This document shows positions 63,827 through 64,000 of a stretch of 64,000 bases of DNA, piece by piece. The notes under the pieces were generated by a model that was not told where the DNA came from, searched no databases, and was given only the letters and a program-made list of their open reading frames with translations. Numbering within the stretch: position 1 is the stretch's first letter; every line of letters begins with the position of its first letter. Made by a program: the position numbers and the translations under genes. The DNA lies in assembly GCF_001990485.1 (NCBI RefSeq), contig NZ_LBFC01000023.1, positions 1 to 64,000 on the forward strand, read 5' to 3'. The DNA is from Thermosipho affectus (GTDB lineage Bacteria > Thermotogota > Thermotogae > Thermotogales > Fervidobacteriaceae).

Positions 63827-64000
63827 ATTTTATCACCTCTAAAAGTAGTTTTCTTAAATATTCATCATCTTTGGAATGGATATTTTCACAGAAAATAATA
63901 TATTCACTATCTTCATAAAGTACTTCCGGTGGGAGATAATATTCATTTCCCGCTTTTTCTATGAAACTTATTCTTTTACCAATTTTTTTGTTTATCCATA
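63792..64000 (-). CDS. 3' end of an unidentified gene upstream of hydE
   Basis: An open frame enters from the right edge and ends at 63,792 inside the hydE start. About 68 codons are visible, including GKRISFIEKAGNEYYLPPEV, DDEYLRKLLLEVIKYARNAE and a basic end. No family recognised from this piece. The overlap suggests coupled translation with hydE. Confidence 0.55.
   Translation of the reverse strand, partial: WINKKIGKRISFIEKAGNEYYLPPEVLYEDSEYIIFCENIHSKDDEYLRKLLLEVIKYARNAEKNSKR

Overview
The window reads as a chromosomal segment of a low-GC thermophilic member of the Thermotogota, most likely Thermosipho or a close relative. I infer this from the gene set (an Rnf operon, a HydE-type hydrogenase maturase, a Thi4/ThiDN thiamine pathway, an L-aspartate dehydrogenase NAD pathway, a FabK-type enoyl reductase), the AT-rich codon use and the strong AGGAGG ribosome binding sites. 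No marker gene such as 16S rRNA is present, so the genus is an inference.

Positions 1-26,000 are ordinary, compact chromosome. After an IS3-like insertion sequence end come, on the minus strand, a fatty acid operon (fabF-fabZ-fabK-bioY-fabD), an NAD operon (nadX-nadA-nadC), a methyltransferase, a GH13 glycosidase, a chemoreceptor, a permease/cation exchanger/guaB group, tRNA-Gly(CCC) and rnfCDGEA (no rnfB is seen). The plus strand then carries a degenerate GGDEF gene, valS, folC, rsfS, an MTA/SAH-deaminase-like gene and a YhcC-like radical SAM gene that appears to start at ATT.

Positions 26,000-47,000 are the striking part: an accessory island that looks like a multi-locus system for radical-SAM-modified Cys-rich peptides (RiPPs). 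It contains five long radical SAM/SPASM genes (one split by a -1 frameshift at an A7 run) and a radical SAM fragment. It also contains two 7-Cys, Trp-tailed peptides plus a broken third, a 35-aa 3-Cys peptide, two 59-aa Cys-rich peptides each next to an S41 protease and a radical SAM gene, and an orphan Cys-rich ORF without a start codon. Two ABC transport systems are present. Several of the small peptides are too short, or use starts too unusual, for routine gene calling. A second module (39.2-42.3 kb) has repeated Gly/Ala-rich small proteins, each followed by a small membrane protein, resembling a bacteriocin/immunity array. Direct repeats, homopolymer tracts next to promoters and truncated copies show that the island grew by duplication and is still rearranging.

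Positions 42,500-55,300 are a gene graveyard: a broken AbiEii-like toxin gene, an M20-peptidase-like remnant, a HExxH metallopeptidase gene, frameshifted HD and YCII genes, an S41 tail, an IS21 element with frameshifts, an IS3-like remnant, a secreted LVIVD-repeat protein and a LacI-like sensor pseudogene.

Positions 55,800-64,000 return to core genes: a small membrane protein, a TPP riboswitch controlling thi4-thiC-(TIM-barrel gene)-thiDN, then pfkA, an amidohydrolase, hydE and the 3' end of one further gene.
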